Shown here: positions 1 to 11,063 of the stretch, piece by piece
Position numbering within the stretch: the stretch's first letter is position 1
Layout of the letters: every line of letters starts with the position of its first letter
DNA from: Arion vulgaris
Lineage: Eukaryota > Mollusca > Gastropoda > Stylommatophora > Arionidae
Reading direction: 5' to 3'
Length of the DNA stretch: 64,000 nt
Assembly: GCA_020796225.1 (NCBI GenBank)
Contig: CM036758.1
Span: 67,841,274-67,905,273, forward strand
The notes under the pieces: generated by a model
The model's database searches: none
The model's input: only the letters and a program-made list of their open reading frames with translations
Told to the model about the DNA's origin: nothing
Program-made: the position numbers and the translations under genes

Positions 1-137
1 TGGTATCGAATTGAGGCTTGGTCGACCTGAGAGCCACTAAGGTCAGAAACCCATTCCATACCCACTGTGGAATTAAACCTGGACCACGCGTTTAAGTAGC
101 GAATTCACTAACAGCTGCGTTACTGCGGCTCTCACTT
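1..137 (-). mobile_element. SINE-A copy, cut by the window edge
   Basis: It reads as the tRNA-like half of SINE-A on the minus strand. The right end carries the head that starts gagagcc, and the box-B-like part lies near 75-95. It aligns with the complete copy at 13752-14016. The 3' half lies outside the window. Seen by internal comparison; the SINE label is inference. Confidence 0.6.
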
Positions 138-659
138 AGCGTACTATGTATGTGTGTGTTTACACAACTCGAGTTGCAGCGTATCGATTTTACAAAAAAT
201 ATGTCACTGTTTACATGCAATCAATAGAAAATATCTTTATTATGTACGAAGAAATTCGTGTAAAAATGCAGCAATACTTTTGTTTATTCATGATTTACTA
301 CATAACAATGCATTCTTGAAAGATTGATTTAGACACTATGACACGGTATAACTCAGTAGATGTGCTAATTTAACATGGGGTATTTGTTTGTATAATATTA
401 TTACTAGTCATCTATATAAATTTCTATCACACTCGCAAATATCCATGCATCTTCTATGGTGGGAAAAACAGCCACAATGGTTTTAACTAGACCTGAAGAT
501 AAAGAATGAATATGTTCAGCCTTCTGACGAATGACGAGCATTGTAAAAGCGCATTGACTAATAACGAGCTAGTTCTAATGCTTTGTACATTTAAAGCATG
601 TGTAAATGTACGGTTATGTATGAAGGCAGTGGATACAAGTAATTCAAAACTCGTCAATC
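138..659. other. AT-rich spacer, no gene seen
   Basis: No open frame with a recognisable family, no tandem array and no terminal repeats were seen in this stretch. Confidence 0.4.
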
Positions 660-1030
660 CAGATACTTAACATCATCTTTGTCCCGGGTCACGCTGGGGT
701 GAAGGGCAATGAGAGAGCAGACGCACTGGAGGGCAATGCTGCGATTGAGAATGGGTCTTCTATGGACAGAAGCGACATCATCAACGTTCTTAGAGAAAAC
801 ATACGCTCTGAAGATTTCAACGAAGAAGATCAAGGGTATTCTCTATCTCGGTTGCGCAAGTTATGCATACCGATAGGTGCGGCAAGACGGGAAAACCACG
901 AGAGAAAACCGCAGTAGATAAATCAATCAACACAACGCGGGTGTTGTTAGTCTAAACACATTATGATACATTCTTGGGAGGAGATCGAAGCAATTATGGA
1001 CATGTCCGATTTTGCGTTGAAGATGATCCT
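660..1030 (+). pseudogene. LINE-H remnant: end of RNase H domain and C-terminal tail
   Basis: Around 680-735 the reading FVPGHAGVKGNERADALEG matches the last conserved block of retroelement RNase HI domains, where the His and the final Asp (of NERAD) are active-site residues. The open frame then runs to a stop at 917. Further on, readings NTGVVSLNTL and ILGRRSKQLWTCP appear in other frames; in the related copies at 13.7 kb and 21.2 kb these lead to a CxxC-type end. Only the C-terminal part of ORF2 remains and it is frameshifted, so this is a dead, 5'-truncated copy. RNase H at the C-terminus points to the I-superfamily of non-LTR retrotransposons (known of the family; clade not proven here). 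Confidence 0.75.
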
Positions 1031-1214
1031 ACAATGAAGAATGAACAAAGCATATGTAGAGTAGTTAGACATATCCAGCAGATAACCTCGGGGTTGGAGG
1101 TAAGCAAAGTAAGCATACATTAACGTGTTTTTTCTAATTTTGTTACACTCGCCTGAACTACACCGCACTAAAAACGGTACAATAGACAGTAACGACAGTT
1201 TTTTGGGTATCGGT

Positions 1215-1372
1215 GATAATAGTTAATGCACGAGGCAGGCCAAGAACACGATGGATAGATAACATGCGAAAGCATTGACTGACAACGTCAAGCGCAACAC
1301 GCCTGGCATAAGATAGAAACTAACTCTCCCCACCGCGCTTCACGGCAAATGTGGTAAGATAAGATAAGACAG
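1215..1372 (+). pseudogene. LINE-G 3' end with (GATAA)n tail
   Basis: The stretch from cgaggcaggccaagaacacg to the GATAA-type tail matches the better copy at 29711-30030, including the RGRPRTRW reading and the TSSATHLA-like reading. It is 5'-truncated and ends in a short tail of aagat/gataa units, the usual simple-repeat tail of a non-LTR element. Confidence 0.7.
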
Positions 1373-1678
1373 TTTTTTGTTTATCAATTTCATTCCATAC
1401 GGTTTTTTAATTTAAAGTTTTTGTAAGGCTATGATTGTTTTTTCTTTTGATTTCTTAATCCAATTTTCATTATTTCTTAACAGAGAACAGAAATATTTAA
1501 ACTTTTTATTTCTTCTCTCCTTGGATTAAAATATCTCTTTGTCATGTTTGTTTTATAAGTTATCATTAATTTGGGTTTTTCCACATTGAGAAATATATTT
1601 TCTTTTTGCGTTTTATTATACTTCCAATATTAATTTCTCAATTCCTGTTCGTGATGTTGATAGTAACACTGTATTGTC

Positions 1679-1925
1679 TCTGTAGCTAAGTGGTTATGCC
1701 CTTTGTCTTGAAAGTCGAGAGTCGTGGGTTCGAATCCGGACAGCGCCGTTCTGTTCACGAGTGTAGTTTTTTCCAGTGACCCTAGGATTGTTGCTGGAGC
1801 TACGGAGTTCGTGCTTTGTGCAATACTCTCGGCGGGTGGCGTACCATTTCTGCGGAGTATGACTGAGACATACGGAGTAAAACCCGGTGCAATGAAGTCA
1901 ATTCTTTGGCTTTAAAAGCCTTTAA
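1679..1925 (+). mobile_element. SINE-B, complete, 11-bp target duplication
   Basis: The head at 1679-1740 is tRNA-like: an A-box-like tagctaagtggtta and a perfect B-box-like ggttcgaatcc at 1727-1737. The body runs to the conserved gtgcaatgaagtcaatt block. The direct repeat actgtattgtc flanks it at 1668-1678 and 1926-1936, which fixes both ends. A real tRNA gene is excluded because the acceptor stem does not close and the sequence continues for 170 bp as a family repeated at 12.1, 15.2, 22.0, 30.2, 47.9 and 54.8 kb. Confidence 0.85.
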
Positions 1926-2026
1926 ACTGTATTGTCAGGATATGTTAGTCTACTGTGACTTACATGCTTGTAAGGCGTTCTCGTGTATCACATATATATA
2001 GTATTATACATATTTATATCAAACTA

Positions 2027-2995
2027 GCTGTGCCCTGCGCGCGTTGCTACGCCTCCAACAAAAAAATTGAATTACGTCCCAGTTGATATACTGCTTCATT
2101 GCTACTAATGTCGCGTCCAGTGACATCTGCTTCATTGCTACTAATGTCGCGTCCCAGTTGAGATACTGCTTCATTGCTACTAATGTCGCGTCCCAGTTGA
2201 CATACTGCTTCATTGCTACTAATGTCGCGTCCCAGTTGACATACTGCTTCATTGCTACTAATGTCGCGTCCCAGTTGACATACTGCTTCATTGCTACTAA
2301 TGTCGCGTCCCAGTTGACATACTGCTTCATTGCTACTAATGTCGTGTCCCAGTTGACATACTGCTTCATTGCTACTAATGTCGCATCCCAGTTGATATAC
2401 TGCTTCATTGCTACTAATGTCGTGTCCCAGTTGACATACTGCTTCATTGCTACTAATGTCGCGTCCCAGATGACATACTGCTTCATTGCTACTAATGTCG
2501 CGTCCCAGTTGACGTACTGCTTCATTGCTACTAATGTCGCGTCCCAGTTGATATTTCTCTTATCATGATTCGAAATGAGTAGAAATCCTTTGAAGAAACA
2601 AACCTGGATTGCGTATTTTAACTTCAGCTTGTTTGTAAAATTGCCTTGAAACGATTATTTTATGCTATGAAAGAGATCGAGGTTTTCATAGTTTTAAAAC
2701 ATACATCATCGAATCTTGTGTATATATTAATGTGTATACCGTAGACTTTCGGAAACGTTCATAGCAAATTGCAAACAAACTTAGAAACTCTCGATGAAAT
2801 AGGCGTATTCGGTTTTTAGAATTTTTATAAAATTGTCAGCACTACCTATTTCAAACTACAATAGGTAGCATCCCGACATCAAAAAAAACATATCCTGTAA
2901 ATTTCAGCTAAATCTGTTCCGTAGTTTCCGAGTCTATAGGTAACAAACAAACAGACAAACATCCATTTTATATATATAATATATATATATAGTAG
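2027..2995. mobile_element. Unclassified interspersed element with (TA)n end, carrying a 39-bp array
   Basis: It begins ctagctgtgccctgcgcgcg and ends in a run of AC-rich short words (acaaacaaacagacaaacat) followed by tatata repeats. Such start/end pairs are typical of a widespread class of invertebrate retroelement 3' ends (general knowledge, not checked). The stretch between 2555 and 2990 has no coding signal. The 39-bp array at 2075-2553 sits near its start. Confidence 0.4.
2075..2553. repeat. 39-bp tandem array, about 12 units
   Basis: The unit contains tactgcttcattgctactaa followed by tgtcgcgtcccagttgaca. Units are nearly identical, with a shortened one at about 2108-2133. The period is 13 codons and lacks stops in several frames, so both strands show long open frames (2019-2525 minus, 2083-2568 plus) that are products of the array, not genes. 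Confidence 0.95.
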
Positions 2996-3000
2996 ATGGG

Positions 3001-3070
3001 CATCTGTAGCTTAATCAGTAGTGAACTCGACCACAACCCAACTGTACCTAGTTCAAATGCCGCGGCGCAG
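3001..3070 (+). mobile_element. tRNA-like SINE head, degraded
   Basis: The stretch ctgtagcttaatcagtagtg followed about 35 bp later by tagttcaaatgcc resembles A and B boxes of a tRNA-derived SINE. It follows directly on the (TA)n end at 2995. No tail was recognised. Confidence 0.35.
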
Positions 3071-3367
3071 TTTGGAAGCAAATTTCTCGTAAATTTTTGC
3101 GAACGACAAAAATGAACTCACCGTTCAGAAATATATGACAAACTACTGAACGTATAAGTAATACCCCGAAAATCGATCATCCGTTTACTGAGGAGACGTC
3201 CTGTAAAGAATAAGCCATGATATTCAATCATATAATAATAATATAGGTGCAAGACACAATTGATAGAAAAATCCGTTCGTCTAGTGAAGAACTATAAGTA
3301 TATATATATACATTTATATACATTATGTATATATGTCTGTGTATATGTATGTGCGTTTACATACACA

Positions 3368-4345
3368 CTAGCAATTTACCCGTTCTTCGCACGGGGAATT
3401 TAGTTAAAATATATTTGTAAAGTCCCTTACAGAAACATGTCACTTTGCTTCAAAATCGGGTTCTTTCCCGTTAATAACAATACGTTTTCTCTCCATGCTT
3501 GGTTTGAAAACTTTGTCGGTTGACCACATAAGATTAAAATATTCCTCATTCCGATTGCCAGTAAAACCTGATATAACATAATTCCCGTACCCGTGAAAGT
3601 TGACAAATAACAATTTAAAATGTCCTTCATTTCCATTGCTAATAAAACCTGATACAATTGAATTTCCGTGGAAGTTGAAAAATTACAATTGGTAAATTAA
3701 ATTTATTCAGATTATTAACTTATCGACGTGTTAAAAAAAAGATCTGAACGTGAATCGAGCGCATGTAGCGCATGTCTACTGCAATGTAGCCAGGCACTTT
3801 ATCAACTACCATATAGAAACTTATAAATAAATGTGTTTAAAAAACGTCATAATAATAGTGACGTTATCATAGTATTATATGTCCAGGACTTGATCAGAAA
3901 GTTATAATTCGGTTGTAATATCTTTGTCAAAGTATGTATGTAATGTTCTGTGACATTCTGTTGTATTGTTTACTTTGATAAAGGCTTTCTTGGTTGAAAT
4001 GTTGCTATATATTGTCATTGTTTTTGTATTTTGTAAAACTACCATACTTTGTGATTACACGTTCTGCCGAAAGTAAAAACATGATCACGTGACCGGGAAC
4101 GTCGTGAAAAACATGGATATACATATTCAGCGATTTATACGTAGAATGACCATGCACCATTCAAGTTAGAATATGGCTATAGAAAGAAACAAATAGTTCA
4201 GTTTGATAATTTTTCCCTCTTCGTATCTCTGAAAGCTACCTTCTTGTCAAATTTCAAGTTTGTAGGATGTTCAGATATCATCAAACAATTGGGACAGACG
4301 TACAACGTAATTCAACCTACTCTTATATATGTATAGATATAGTTG
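3368..4345. mobile_element. Penelope-like/unclassified retroelement remnant
   Basis: It starts ctagcaatttacccgttctt and includes a hammerhead-like motif at 3975-4003 that recurs near 45.84 kb in similar surroundings (gtgacat...gataaaggc...gtactttgtaaaact-like words). It ends near ggacagacgtacaacg before a tatata run. No reverse transcriptase or GIY-YIG reading survives, so the class rests on the motif alone. Confidence 0.35.
3975..4003 (+). ncRNA. Hammerhead-ribozyme-like motif (degraded)
   Basis: TTGATAA (3975-3981), a short G/C-U/T hairpin, then GAAAT and GTT. Compared with the hammerhead core CUGAUGA/GAAA, position C3 is U and G8 is A. The last core base after GAAA is changed from the usual C. 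Probably inactive. It pairs with a cleaner copy at 45843-45870. Confidence 0.3.
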
Positions 4346-4609
4346 TTTACATGAGCAACTGATTTGTCCTACAATTTGTTTGCAGCTATTGCCAAACGTC
4401 TTTGTAAAGATTTTAATTATGATGATATTATAACTATTTGACTATCTTCCAAATCACAATTGGGAGCAGCAATATCAAAGAAAGTCTTTGAAATATATTT
4501 TTGCCATCCTCTAATTTTCTGTAGCTTTTAAAATTTCTTGTGGTGAGGTAGCCGGCCTCACGCACAAGTCCTCCTCCTTTTTCATCAGGGCTTGGAACCT
4601 GCATTGGCG

Positions 4610-4850
4610 GAGTAACTACTGTTATAAGAAGGAGAAGATGAAGATGACGTGGGATGCAGAGCGTTCAAGAAAGAGAGAACGAGCTAAGAAGACCCTGAAA
4701 CAAATTTCGCTGAGAGATGCAAGAAATGTCGGTTTTAATTCCGTGGAGGAGATTGAGCGAGTTGCCCAGGATAGAGCGGTATGGATAAATTGCTTGAATG
4801 CTCTATGTAACGTATAACGGTACGAGAGTAATTATTATTATTTATGATCT
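4610..4850 (+). pseudogene. LINE-Y 3' end with (ATT)n tail
   Basis: Aligned with the best copy at 54245-54780: an arginine-rich RRR block, the conserved stretch from gagatgcaagaaatg to gttgcccaggatagagcggt, then the shared cgtataacggtacgag and an attattatt tail. It is internally deleted after gaagatga compared with the 54-kb copy, and 5'-truncated. Confidence 0.7.
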
Positions 4851-4859
4851 GTGTTTGAA

Positions 4860-5840
4860 TTTTAAAAAATCATGTATTTGAACATTGGGAGGACCAAAAA
4901 TATATCTTTGATGCCCTATATCTAGACAATTGTGAAGATACAATTCAAGAAAAAGTAACCAAGAAATACATATTTAAAAAGGTAACTTTTAATATAGTAA
5001 CCAAGTTTGTATTGCAATGTATTATTATAACGGAAATGTCGATTGTTTGAAATAGTGACACAAAATTCAAGTTTGAAATTGACAGTAACTTTACCGGTCA
5101 AGTTTTTACGAATCATTCAAAATTAATTTGCAACTCTAACACAAATCTGACTTTTAAAATATTTGATCAGCATACACACAAATTCCCTAAAATGGATATC
5201 CCTCAGAGGTAAAGAAGGTAGTGCTCTACCACCGTACTATAATATATCTTTCAAGTTTTATAGGTTAAACTTATTAATTTTGAGAAATGATCTCAAAATA
5301 TTGTTTATCATCAAGTTTTGAGTTGATTAGAATATCCGCTGATATCAATCATGGGTTGAATTTGTTTTACCAAAAATTTGAATGAAAACGAAATACAATA
5401 AAGATATACATTTTTGAATGAAATCACACTTCCAGTTTTTGTAAATTGCAGCCACGGACGAAGCCGGGTAAAATCTGTAGTTTTATCATATGGCATAATA
5501 TATTTTCAACGTTATGCTACATAGGTAATGTTGTACTGTCGGGTCTTGAGCTACGACAGTCTCAATTGACGACAACCAGTAAGTTAATACAAACAGTTCT
5601 ATACAAATGATTAACATTTAACTTAGACTTGACTGAAATTACATTTGTTAATGAGGTGAAATGAACTGAGACGAACTAGTTCTGCACGGGATGAGTGTTG
5701 TTTATTCACGACACATGCATCAATGATGCTTAATTATTGTTTGTTCGTTTGTTTGTTTGTTGATTGTTTGCGTTTGTTTTTATCAACGAAGATTTCGACT
5801 TTTTGTTATCTGTTGTGTTTGCACCTAGAACATTTGTTGG
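4860..5840. other. AT-rich spacer
   Basis: No coding family recognised. A short tttg/tttgttcg microsatellite lies at about 5740-5775. Confidence 0.4.
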
Positions 5841-5844
5841 GCAT

Positions 5845-6030
5845 ACTCTTAGAAGAAATGATTAAAAGAATCACAAAGCAAGCATTGAAGTGAGAGTCAA
5901 ATGGTTCAAGAGAGAAACGATGCACTAGGAAAACCCTTCAACAAACTTAATTGAAAGAGGTGAGAAATATCGCAATCACTTCCATAGAAGAGATTAAATG
6001 AGTGCCTAGGATAGAGTGGTGGCCACATGT
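5845..6030 (+). pseudogene. LINE-Y fragment, strongly decayed
   Basis: The words agcattgaagtgagagtcaa, gtttcaag-like and gtgcctaggatagagtggt line up in order with LINE-Y at 54.56-54.71 kb. Many substitutions and stops show an old copy. The tail is missing; it is joined to a different repeat at about 6030. Confidence 0.5.
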
Positions 6031-6480
6031 GCAATAACGTAAGGATATAAAGCGGTGCCAGGGTTAGTGAGCCGGCACTAATCAAGATAAAACCCCACCT
6101 CCAAGTGATGGTACTGGTAAGACTGATATTAGTGATATGACTTAGTGAGTAGGGATCGATCGAAGGAGAGCTACTTGGAATGGGTAGAAGGGTAGATGCA
6201 TACATGTCTGATAGGAAATCTGTTCGCAACATAGACGATGAGAATCTCAGTGAATGCTCCTAAACGTCTCTCCTGTTTGATAAAGATTCAGAGACAATGA
6301 ATAATACAAATCAGATGCCGGTGTGGTTACCAGGGCCCAAATTCGCCGTAAAGAATAGAACCACCATTATCTACCACATGCCATATACGACGAAAGTAGA
6401 GGTTTAGCGTGAAATTAGCTACCCCATCCTGTAAAAAAACACTCAGCTATAAAACCGGAACCAAGAGCATGAGAGCTTGC
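6031..6480 (+). mobile_element. Composite repeat also present at 27.3-28.4 kb, with SINE-D'-like head
   Basis: 6060-6190 (cagggttagtgagccggcac, gtagggatcgatcgaaggag) matches 27355-27480 in order. 6330-6400 carries the SINE-D' head (cagggcccaaattcgccgta, aagaatagaaccacc). The same order of modules at 27.3-28.2 kb shows this is one longer family rather than chance neighbours. Confidence 0.5.
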
Positions 6481-6806
6481 AAAGCCTTGGTTGGGAACCT
6501 ATGCGTTCTTTGGGGCGAAGGGCAGAAAAGAAGAGGATAGAGTGGTAAAGGAAAAAAATCGCTGCAGGCATTATGGAATGAGAAGAATATAGCATGATAA
6601 ATAAGAATGTTTGAGATCAGGATAATATACGATGCATCATTCATTTTATGTGCGTATATTAGGCTTGAAATGTTTCGTCATTTGTAATAAAAGCTATACT
6701 CATAACCTCAACAATGGTAAGCATTCAGCAAATATAGACTAGTTTTTATTTTCTTGATATAAAAATAAGAACATGGAAAATAATTAACAATCTTTCAGTT
6801 ATGGAG

Positions 6807-6807
<1 letters not shown>
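6481..6807. other. AT-rich spacer
   Basis: Nothing recognisable was seen before the (TA)n tract at 6808-6846. Confidence 0.4.

Positions 6808-6846
<39 letters not shown>
6808..6846. repeat. (TA)n microsatellite
   Basis: An uninterrupted tatata tract of about 38 bp immediately upstream of the LINE-T fragment. Confidence 0.95.
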
Positions 6847-6851
<5 letters not shown>

Positions 6852-6854
6852 TTA

Positions 6855-7240
6855 ACAAATGCAGTGGAAAAACATATACGTGCTTTTGAATACAAGTGTT
6901 ACAGAAGAGTCCTTCGTTTATCATGGACAGAGAAGAGAACAAATAGATGTATCCAAAAGAACTTAATTAAAATAAAGAAAACTGGCTGATGCTACAAATA
7001 AGAAAGAGAAAATTGAAGTATTTTGGGTATTTAAAAAGACATGAAGTGCTGGAGAAGACCATCACTGAAGGAGGCATACCGGCAAAGAGATAAAGAGGAA
7101 GAACACGGAGAAGATGGATTCAGGATGTAACTGATGGTTTGAACATGACGGCTGCAGAGGTAGGACATCTGGCCTATGAGAGAGATAAGTTCCGGTGGAC
7201 TGTTGGGGTAGCAAAGTTCTGCTTAGGACAAGCTATTTGA
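6855..7240 (+). pseudogene. LINE-T ORF2 C-terminus with (GAT)n tail
   Basis: Readings in order: AVEKHIRAFEYKCYRRVLRL, SWTEKRTNRCIQ, then after a frame break LMLQIRKRKLKYFGYLKRHE, GGIPAKR, RGRTRRRWIQDV and GHLAYERDKFR. This is the C-terminal region that follows the reverse transcriptase in RT-endonuclease LINEs. A stop after KKTG and a stop inside the basic block make it dead. It ends with gcaaagttctgcttaggaca and a gatgatgatg tail, which fixes the 3' end. Homologous copies lie at 22.7, 33.7, 42.2, 43.1, 46.2, 50.1 and 63.2 kb. Confidence 0.8.
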
Positions 7241-8028
7241 TGATGATGTTATTATCTTTTCTTTCATTTATACTTGACATAGGACCTCCAGGCAATTTTT
7301 CTATTACCACTTATCCTCATAGGCAACTCTTTTCTTCGATGAAATATAATGCAATATTTTTCGGTATTGTTTATTTCAGAGTTTCACTAAAGCTTCTTTT
7401 CTTTCTTTAAATATGTTAAATACTTGATATGTTTATATTACGGCTCTGAACATTAACAAATTATTCTATTTCTCTGGCACCGTTATACGTTGCATATGGT
7501 CTGCGCTCAAAAGGCAGTTCTATAAATTTCTTATTGTGCTGATGCTGTGAAGCAAAACAGGATCAAAGACAAGACGAAGAAAGAAGAAAACTGTTTTAGA
7601 TGAAACCCCCCACCCTCCACTGCTCAGTGTTATTAGTATAGTCTATTGGCAAGAGGTAAATAGATTAACCAAACATTTGTTGCAATAAAATCTTAACAAA
7701 ATCAATGCTAGGTTATAACAATTTTCTCCAAACATTAAAGATAACTATATTGATTGAAGTTGGAGACGAAGATGATTGTAAATTGCAGCCTTTGATTGTT
7801 TATCGGTGTTATGCAATTTTATGTTTATAACTGCTGTTGTTATTATTAATCAGCTGTACTATTCTGGTAAACAAAATTATGAAGAATTAATTTCCCTGAA
7901 GCGTTCTTATGCAAATAACAAGTATAAAGATTTGCTTTGAAATTTTGATTTGTCTACGAATTATAGCTGCACTCAAACGGAACCGTTAGTGGCAGTTTAT
8001 TCCCTCTCTGTCTCTTTCTCTCTTTCAA

Positions 8029-8059
<31 letters not shown>

Positions 8060-8129
8060 GTGAATATATATATATGTATAGTTCAGGCATGCAATTCATA
8101 TAAGAACAACATATTTTAAATCCGATAAA
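7241..8129. other. Spacer with a LINE-P-like 3' scrap and CT microsatellite
   Basis: 7505-7570 (ggcagttctataaatttctt, then a gatgctgtgaagca-like block) resembles the 3' end of LINE-P at 43690-43745. A (CT)n tract lies at about 8005-8060. The rest is AT-rich without recognisable features. Confidence 0.4.
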
Positions 8130-8320
8130 AGAAATCAGGTTTGGACACCTGACAAGAAAGACTGATATCGTCTACAACAGAAAGCCACACTGAAACAGTT
8201 TGGCAAGTACAGAGCAAGAGGAAGACCACGCAAAAGATGATTCGACATCATCAAGAACCGTCTTAAGAAAATAAATAACTACTTACAAAGTGCATTAGAA
8301 CAAGCATAAACAAGATCACT
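8130..8320 (+). pseudogene. Decayed LINE C-terminal fragment (RARGRPRKR)
   Basis: The reading FGKYRARGRPRKR, stop, FDIIKNRLKKINNYLQSALE is the basic tail common to LINE ORF2 C-termini, with a stop where a Trp usually stands (RPRKRW). It is too short to place in one of the families named here. Confidence 0.45.
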
Positions 8321-8711
8321 ACACCCCACCCTCCCCCACCCACCAACACGTCTATAAAGAAGTAAATACTGGAAGAGAAGAATATATATATATATAAATC
8401 TCTCTCACTCTCTCTCACTTTGTCTCTCTCTCGCTCTGTGTGTGTGTGTATGTGTGCATGTGTTGTCCATTTTAGGATGGAATTTAAAAGCATACATGTT
8501 TTAATTACAAGTTTAGATATGTACTTTATTTAAAATATACGTGCAACGTTTTTACAAGGTCAGTCAGGTGTGATAATAAATCAACCCGTTTAATAAAATT
8601 GTTAAATAGACAATGGTTTCATTTGTATTTACATTTTAATAACGATTTGTTTTTCATTTTTCCGTGTTTCATAGGCACCGTTTAGGAACGTAGCAAACAC
8701 ATTTTCTTTCG
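8321..8711. other. AT-rich spacer with CT/TG microsatellites
   Basis: CT-rich and tgtgtgtg tracts at about 8398-8462. Nothing else recognised. Confidence 0.5.
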
Positions 8712-8719
8712 CTTAGAAT

Positions 8720-8876
8720 CAGGGCCGTGCGGTATATTTTCTCAATATGATGCAAGTCTTCGAAATATCGTCCCTTAAATATTTCAAATTGTATTTTGAT
8801 TTCGCTACTTATGACGCCCTCTTACGGATCCGCCTGATGCGGCCGCCTCTCTGTATCATAGCACGACACGGTCATT
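8720..8876. mobile_element. MITE-1, hAT-like, 157 bp
   Basis: It starts cagggccgtgcggtatattt and ends gacacggtcatt, a weak terminal inverted repeat. Imperfect 8-bp direct repeats flank it: cttagaat at 8712-8719 and cttagatc at 8877-8884. A second copy with an insertion is at 15515-15956. The 8-bp duplication and CAG-type termini indicate the hAT superfamily; there is no transposase. Confidence 0.65.
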
Positions 8877-9047
8877 CTTAGATCACTTGTTATAGAACCA
8901 TAAGGTAAAATGAAAAAAACAAGAACCACAATAACGAGTTTGGAACTCACACCAAATTGCATGTGAGAAAAGTCACAAAATCAATCTGCAACTACATCTA
9001 GTATTAAAAATATATTCCTTTTCTTACTGTACTCACTACATACAGTA

Positions 9048-9078
<31 letters not shown>

Positions 9079-9080
9079 CG

Positions 9081-9244
9081 CAGTGACGGCTAGTCATTAA
9101 GGGCCAGTAGGGCCAGGCCCCACCAAAAATAAGGTGTAACGTGTATTTATTATTTTATTCATTAAAATATAACCTAATCGAATCATGATTTTCCGAAACT
9201 TTCTATCTGGCCCCACCAACAGAAATGATCCCGATCCGCCACTG
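9081..9244. mobile_element. MITE-2, hAT-like, 164 bp
   Basis: Terminal inverted repeats: cagtgacggctagtcattaa at the left, and a right end that reads gatccgccactg (inverse of cagtggcggatc). Flanks tatatacg (9073-9080) and tatatacc (9245-9252) are near-identical 8-mers. It is almost co-linear with 28793-28956. Confidence 0.75.
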
Positions 9245-9354
9245 TATATACCCAAGCGCTATCCAGACTCTAGTCTCTAAGTTAGGACACATATAGTAAT
9301 GTCTAAATGTGTAGTAAATATGTAAAGCCAGATTATTTTGTTTGAAATATATTT

Positions 9355-9735
9355 ATCCACTCTTTCGCATTCTAGCGTGTGACGCCCTGACGCTTAAGGC
9401 AGAGACAGATGCATACCATTCTTCTCTGTTCTTGGCCGTCCACATTAATGTGTTCTAGCTGCGACTTGTTTCTTTCAGTTCTTGTTCTTCTGTTCTCCTC
9501 CAGGTGTGTTTTGGTCTTCCACGTTTTCGATTATACTCTGGTGTCTTTCTCATTGAAATGTTGGAGACAGTCAGACTGCATGCAAAACACGTCCTATCCA
9601 TCTCCAACTTCTATTTTGGATGATGGTATTCATATAGTTTTGCTGACACATTTTAAACAATTCTTGGTTAGTGATAGTTCTTTGCAGAATGTGTCTTTTT
9701 CCTTGTTACGTAACCCAGCAGTGGCGTATTCGTAA
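9355..9735 (-). pseudogene. LINE-R C-terminal fragment
   Basis: Minus-strand reading: RKRGRPKHTWRRTEEQELKE, then TSRS, stop, NTLMWTAKNREEWYASVSAL and SVRASHARMRKSG. The K/R-G-R-P-x-x-TWRR block followed by AxNREEW and a short end is the typical C-terminus of LINE ORF2 proteins. One stop interrupts it. Upstream (higher coordinates) there is decayed coding sequence with no clear frame. The plus-strand open frame at 9409-9735 is a shadow of this. Confidence 0.7.
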
Positions 9736-10227
9736 ATTGGATCGTTCCTCAATGCTTCCCGGAAAAAGAAACATAAAAAACTGCATCTGATCAAGCGTAG
9801 ATCAATATTGACTGTATAGATTCTCGAGTGACATTTTATCCAAATAATCTCTCTTATATCGAATGCGCATCATTGTCCTAAAACTATTTTTAGCACAAGC
9901 AGCACTTCCGGGAATTAACAGACGGAAAGGACTCGAAGGTAAATATGTGTCCTTGTACGTAGACATGTGTGTCATTGTCTGGAGATATCAGCTAAGATAT
10001 GTTTAGAGAAATATGATTGTATTCATGCTACTTGTGTTTGAGTACCATGGTTAGAACACTAACTGGAAGGGTATACACATCTCTTTCGTTCAGCTATTCA
10101 TCCTGAAAACCAGCAGACTCGAGTAGTACGATTTTCTTGATCATTGCTTAGGTGTCAAGTTCCAGTACCTTTCCTGTGCGCTCAAGTCTGTTTCCAAAAT
10201 ATGTATTGCTCTCAAGCTCTTTCTCTC
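9736..10227. other. Spacer, no gene seen
   Basis: No repeats shared with the rest of the window were noticed here. Confidence 0.35.
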
Positions 10228-10480
10228 TTATGCCTTTGATAAACATGATTGATTAATTGATTGATTGATATTACCAACATTATTGCACTTCGGTGAGTAA
10301 CCATGCGTTCTCCGATCTCTTTCTTCCACAACAAACTCTTGGCAAGTCATCATATCTCTAGCTATCTCCTGCAGCGTATTCCAGTTCTTCCGTATATCGT
10401 TACTCTCTGACTGCAAATCTCTTCTACGTGTATTTTTATGTCTCCCTGTCTTTCACCATCTCTGCGGACTCAATGAAATA
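10228..10480 (-). pseudogene. LINE-C 3' end with (CAAT)n tail
   Basis: Minus strand: a RHKNTRRRDLQSESNDIRKN reading followed by WNTLQEIARDMMTCQEFVVE is a LINE ORF2 C-terminus (basic block, then W..L..IARD). A stop lies just upstream of the basic block. It ends in a short conserved block (agtgcaataatgtt) and a tcaatcaatcaatt tail. The same 3' block and tail are at 26640-26792. Decayed homologous sequence may extend to about 10740. Confidence 0.65.
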
Positions 10481-10794
10481 GCATTTTTTGTTATATTTCC
10501 TCAGAGTTTCTCAAGATGAGTCCTATCCAGTCATTTTTCACCTCTTGGTTCAGTGGGTTATGTCTCGTTCTCTTCATAAGCTTCATGTGGGACAGTATAG
10601 CAACTCTGTCCCTCTAGTCTACACAAACACTATTTGATGAATGTTTGCAGTTTATTCGTTATTGTCTCAGTCATTCTCTATTTTCCTGACCCTTATATCA
10701 GAACTCATCACTGACTAGTTTGGGGTAAACTCGCACAATACAAACAATATATTCCAACATCAGCGTCGACATTCTGTAGAAATATCACTTGGTT

Positions 10795-10886
10795 GGTCTT
10801 GACAAGGATGTTGACATGGTCTTGACAAGGATGTTGACATGGTCTTGACAAGGATGTTGACATGGTCTTGACAAGGATGTTGACAT
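10795..10886. repeat. 23-bp tandem array, 4 units
   Basis: Four identical units of ggtcttgacaaggatg plus ttgacat. The lack of divergence suggests a recent expansion. Confidence 0.95.
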
Positions 10887-11063
10887 TATCCCACCATGCC
10901 AGCGAACGCTAAATCTGTGGTACCTATCTATCTCTTGCACTCAAGACGAATAATATCTTCAAGCAAACACGTTGTAGTTTGCCTCTAAGTTTACTTTGAT
11001 GGATTACATGCCATCTGCCTGTTGGCTCCCCATCAGAGGAGAACGGTCTTGAAAGTATTAAAG

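Noticed and set aside
1679..1750. tRNA genes (also near 12.3, 15.2, 22.0, 26.4, 30.4, 49.4 kb)
   Set aside because: A/B boxes are present but acceptor stems do not close and each continues into a repeated SINE body.
9409..9735. 108-residue plus-strand frame, possibly membrane protein
   Set aside because: It is the antisense of a LINE-R tail; the minus strand carries the conserved RPKHTWRR and AKNREEW motifs.
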